Source of the DNA: an uncultured Paracoccus sp.
GTDB lineage: Bacteria > Pseudomonadota > Alphaproteobacteria > Rhodobacterales > Rhodobacteraceae
Assembly: GCA_937859005.1 (NCBI GenBank)
Contig: CALLYR010000276.1
Coordinates: forward strand, 1-9,260
Length of the DNA stretch: 9,260 nt
Direction: 5' to 3'
The notes below the pieces were generated by a model. That model had not been told where the DNA came from. It searched no databases and worked only from the letters and a program-made list of their open reading frames with translations. The translations under genes and the position numbers were made by a program. Below, one piece after another: positions 7,565 through 9,260 of this stretch (within the stretch, counting starts at the first letter, position 1; each line of letters starts with the position of its first letter).

Positions 7565-8211
7565 ATGTTTGGCAAGCTGGCCGGACAGCGATTCGGCACG
7601 ATCATGGCTGACCCGCCTTGGCAGTTTACCAACAAGACCGGCAAGGCAAGGTCGCGCCAGAACACAAGCGCCTGAACCGCTATCCGACCATGCCGCTGGC
7701 CGATATTTGTGCCATGCCGGTGCAGCAGTTGGCCGACGATCCGGCGCATCTGTATCTTTGGGTTCCCAACGCCCTGCTGCCCGAGGGGCTGCAGGTGATG
7801 AAGGCTTGGGGGTTCGACTATAAATCCAACATCGTTTGGGAAAAGATCCGCAAGGACGGCGGCCCGGATGGTCGCGGGGTTGGCTTCTATTTTCGGAACG
7901 TGACCGAGATCCTCCTGTTCGGCGTTCGCGGCAAAGCGGCCCGAACCCTCGCGCCTGGACGGTCTCAGGTCAATCTCATCGCAGCCGAGGAACCTGACGG
8001 CGATCTTCTCAAGACCCGGAAGCGTGAACATTCGCGAAAGCCGGATGAGCAATATGGCATCATCGAGTCCTGCTCGCGCGGTCCTTATCTGGAACTTTTC
8101 GCACGCGGCGAGCGACCCGGCTGGACGGTGTGGGGCAACCAGGCTGATGACAGCTATCAACCGACTTGGGCAACCTATGCTTTCAACTCGTCGGTCACTG
8201 CTGCCGAATGA
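7565..8211 (+). pseudogene. MT-A70-family adenine DNA methyltransferase, frameshifted
   Basis: MT-A70 proteins transfer methyl from S-adenosylmethionine to the N6 of adenine; bacterial members such as M.MunI modify DNA. Translation from the ATG at 7565, which has GAGGG 6 nt upstream, gives MFGKLAGQRFGTIMADPPWQ and then FTNKTGK, with the DPPW catalytic motif at residues 16-19. It then runs to a TGA at 7673-7675 after only 36 residues. The rest of the family pattern continues in another frame: VAPEHKRLNRYPTM, LYLWVPNALLPEGLQVMKAWGFDY, SNIVWEKI, and the C-terminal SAM-binding-like YLELFARGERPGWTVWGNQ, ending at 8211. The break coincides with a duplicated GCAAG. Removing one copy restores one 213-residue protein, a normal family length. 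The downstream frame alone could start at ATG 7690, giving 173 residues that lack DPPW, so it should be inactive. The stop overlaps the endonuclease start as ATGA. A sequencing error is an alternative to a true mutation. Confidence 0.88.
7641..7650 (+). repeat. Tandem 5-bp duplication causing the frameshift
   Basis: GCAAG at 7641-7645 is repeated exactly at 7646-7650, within ACC GGC AAG GCA AGG TC. With one copy the codons read T-G-K-V-A-P-E, as expected for the MT-A70 family. With two copies the frame moves by +5, which is the exact displacement between the two halves of the gene. Confidence 0.85.
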
Positions 8212-8984
8212 GTGAGGATGACGACAATTCGATCGAGCGGCTGGACGATGTATCCTTCGGGCGCAACGCCGATCCCGTTGATCTGATCAGGGCCGTTGTC
8301 CCCGCCGAGGTCATGGAGCGGTTCGAAGTGTATTCCTACCGGAACGCCGCAAGTGTTCTCGCCAATGGTTTCCCAGACCAGTTCGCGGCGATAATTTCGG
8401 CGCTGGGGCGGTTCAAGATCACGACGCGGCAGATCCGCACGCCGGGCGGCAGCAAGTCCGTGATCGCCAAGTATGTGGATACGTTGTTTGACGAGGCGTG
8501 GCGGGAGATGCGCATCTCGGCGGATCTGCACGTCAAGCTGCAGCCCCCGAAGGGGATGGCGATCTACAGCAGCTACGTCCGCGAAGGGTTCCTGGATGGG
8601 CATCGGATCGACTTCGTCAACGGCCGGGTCGCGCTGGACCTTGAATGGAACAGCAAGGATCAGACCTACGATCGAGATCTTTATGCGTTTTCCGCCTTCT
8701 ACGATGCGGGCGCCATCGATGCCGGCGTGATCATCACCCGGGGTCCGTCACTCGACAACAGGTTCTTCAGAAGCCTGGGAAAAGTCCTGAACAAGGACGG
8801 CAGCGACGGGACTGGCGACGTCTACAAGAAATATGGCGCCTCGACCACGTGGATGGGCAAGCTGCTTTATCGTCTGGACGCGGGGCGCAATAGTGGATGT
8901 CCGGTCCTGGCCTTCGGCATCACGCCGAAGTGCGTGGCGGATCATGCGGTGCGGCTTCCCCCACCTTTGCCACCCACGCCCTGA
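8208..8984 (+). CDS. BglII/BstYI-family type II restriction endonuclease
   Basis: This 258-residue protein resembles the BglII/BstYI group of type II endonucleases, which cut AGATCT or RGATCY; the actual site here is unknown. Recognition rests on RFEVYSYRNAASVL near residue 38, the central RIDFVNGRVALDLEWNSK and DQTYDRDLYAFSAFYDAG, the strand AGVIITRG, and CPVLAFGITPK near the C-terminus. The PD-(D/E)XK-like core reads D135-x8-D144-L-E146. BglII has D84-x8-E93-V-Q95, so the metal-binding positions align but with different acidic residues. The ATG at 8208 overlaps the methyltransferase stop by 4 nt (ATGA), indicating translational coupling; in-frame codons upstream (from 8166) belong to the methyltransferase region. 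The last roughly 15 residues (ADHAVRLPPPLPPTP) look non-family and lie over the 3' end of the opposite hydrolase gene, so they may be read-through past an insertion junction. The frame is otherwise intact. GC content is lower than in the flanks. Confidence 0.85.
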   Translation: MSEDDDNSIERLDDVSFGRNADPVDLIRAVVPAEVMERFEVYSYRNAASVLANGFPDQFAAIISALGRFKITTRQIRTPGGSKSVIAKYVDTLFDEAWREMRISADLHVKLQPPKGMAIYSSYVREGFLDGHRIDFVNGRVALDLEWNSKDQTYDRDLYAFSAFYDAGAIDAGVIITRGPSLDNRFFRSLGKVLNKDGSDGTGDVYKKYGASTTWMGKLLYRLDAGRNSGCPVLAFGITPKCVADHAVRLPPPLPPTP

Positions 8985-9260
8985 CCACCCCCACACTCTC
9001 CCCCTCGTCCAGCCACGGGATATGCCCCCGTCCCGGCACCTTGCCATAGATCATGTCCGGCCGCCGCCGCCGCATCTCCTCGACCGCGTCCTCCCCCAGC
9101 AGGTCGGACCCCTCGCCGTGGATCAGGGCCAGGGGCAGCCCCTCCAGCGCGTCGAACAGGGGCCAGGCGGTGGCGTCGGGGTCCTTGAAGGCGGCAAGGA
9201 ACGCCTCGCGCAGGGCGGGGTCATAGGTCAGGTTCACCCCGTCCTCGACCTGGCGATACA
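8920..9260 (-). CDS. Alpha/beta hydrolase, C-terminal part (5' end outside window)
   Basis: The minus-strand frame is open to the right edge and shows 112 C-terminal residues. The pattern LTYDPALREAFLAAF, then LPLALIHGEGSDLLGEDAVEEMRRRRPDM and VPGRGHIPWLDEGESV, is that of alpha/beta-fold hydrolases. The Asp of GSDLL would be the triad acid and the His of GRGH the triad base; the nucleophile lies outside the window. The substrate cannot be told. The GTG at 9237 is not the start, because family-like residues (YRQVEDG) continue to the edge. The final PHDPPRTSA lies in sequence shared with the endonuclease gene (65-bp convergent overlap), so the native C-terminus may have been replaced when the R-M module arrived. 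Confidence 0.85.
   Translation of the reverse strand, partial: YRQVEDGVNLTYDPALREAFLAAFKDPDATAWPLFDALEGLPLALIHGEGSDLLGEDAVEEMRRRRPDMIYGKVPGRGHIPWLDEGESVGVVRAWVAKVGEAAPHDPPRTSA

Noticed and set aside
7600..7675. Programmed ribosomal frameshifting to join the two methyltransferase halves
   Set aside because: No X-XXY-YYZ slippery heptamer or evident downstream hairpin was seen, and the exact GCAAG duplication explains the shift more simply.
7509..7823. Possible GTG-initiated 104-residue protein covering the start of the methyltransferase
   Set aside because: It starts inside the palindrome, has no clear ribosome binding site, and its sequence is an off-frame reading of the MT-A70 gene.
1..9260. 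CRISPR array, tRNA, rRNA or insertion sequence
   Set aside because: No regularly spaced direct repeats, no tRNA-like cloverleaf or rRNA segment, and no transposase-like frame with terminal inverted repeats were seen.

Overview
The window looks like a chromosomal segment of a high-GC alphaproteobacterium, most likely a Rhodobacterales/Paracoccus-type organism. This is inferred from GC-rich codon use, the gene families present (malate synthase G, class I-gamma aspartate aminotransferase, SdhE, an LdtR-like MarR regulator, ThyX) and compact spacing with AAGGA-type ribosome binding sites. The genus is a guess; only the broad lineage is well supported.

Layout. 1-1818 (+) is the 3' part of malate synthase G, whose start lies left of the window. 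It converges, with 4 bp between stops, on a membrane-anchored ClsC-like cardiolipin synthase/phospholipase D (1823-3364, -). Two more minus-strand genes follow: a small host-attachment-family protein (3441-3824) and aspartate aminotransferase (3881-5083). From a 73-bp divergent intergenic region run sdhE (5157-5447, +) and then an LdtR-like MarR regulator (5508-6032, +). A glyoxalase I gene (6048-6476, -) converges on the regulator and is divergent from thyX (6581-7486, +). These genes are housekeeping functions: glyoxylate/C2 metabolism, phospholipid synthesis, amino-acid metabolism, succinate dehydrogenase maturation, methylglyoxal detoxification and dTMP synthesis.

7487-8984 (+) is different. 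It is visibly less GC-rich (about 58% over 7801-8100 by hand count, against 67-70% in sampled flanking lines) and encodes a compact restriction-modification-like module. An MT-A70-family adenine methyltransferase overlaps, by ATGA, a BglII/BstYI-family type II restriction endonuclease. The methyltransferase reading frame is broken by an exact tandem duplication of 5 bp (GCAAG GCAAG, 7641-7650), which separates its DPPW catalytic motif from the rest of the protein; the endonuclease frame is intact. Nested inverted repeats around GTTGG sit just upstream and look like an operator.

The module ends inside the 3' end of an alpha/beta hydrolase gene on the opposite strand (8920-9260, -, incomplete). 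The 65-bp tail-to-tail overlap suggests that the insertion junction lies near 8940-8960. The whole of this non-core content is best read as a horizontally acquired R-M cassette placed behind thyX, of known gene families but with an uncommon and, in this sequence, disabled or error-affected methyltransferase.
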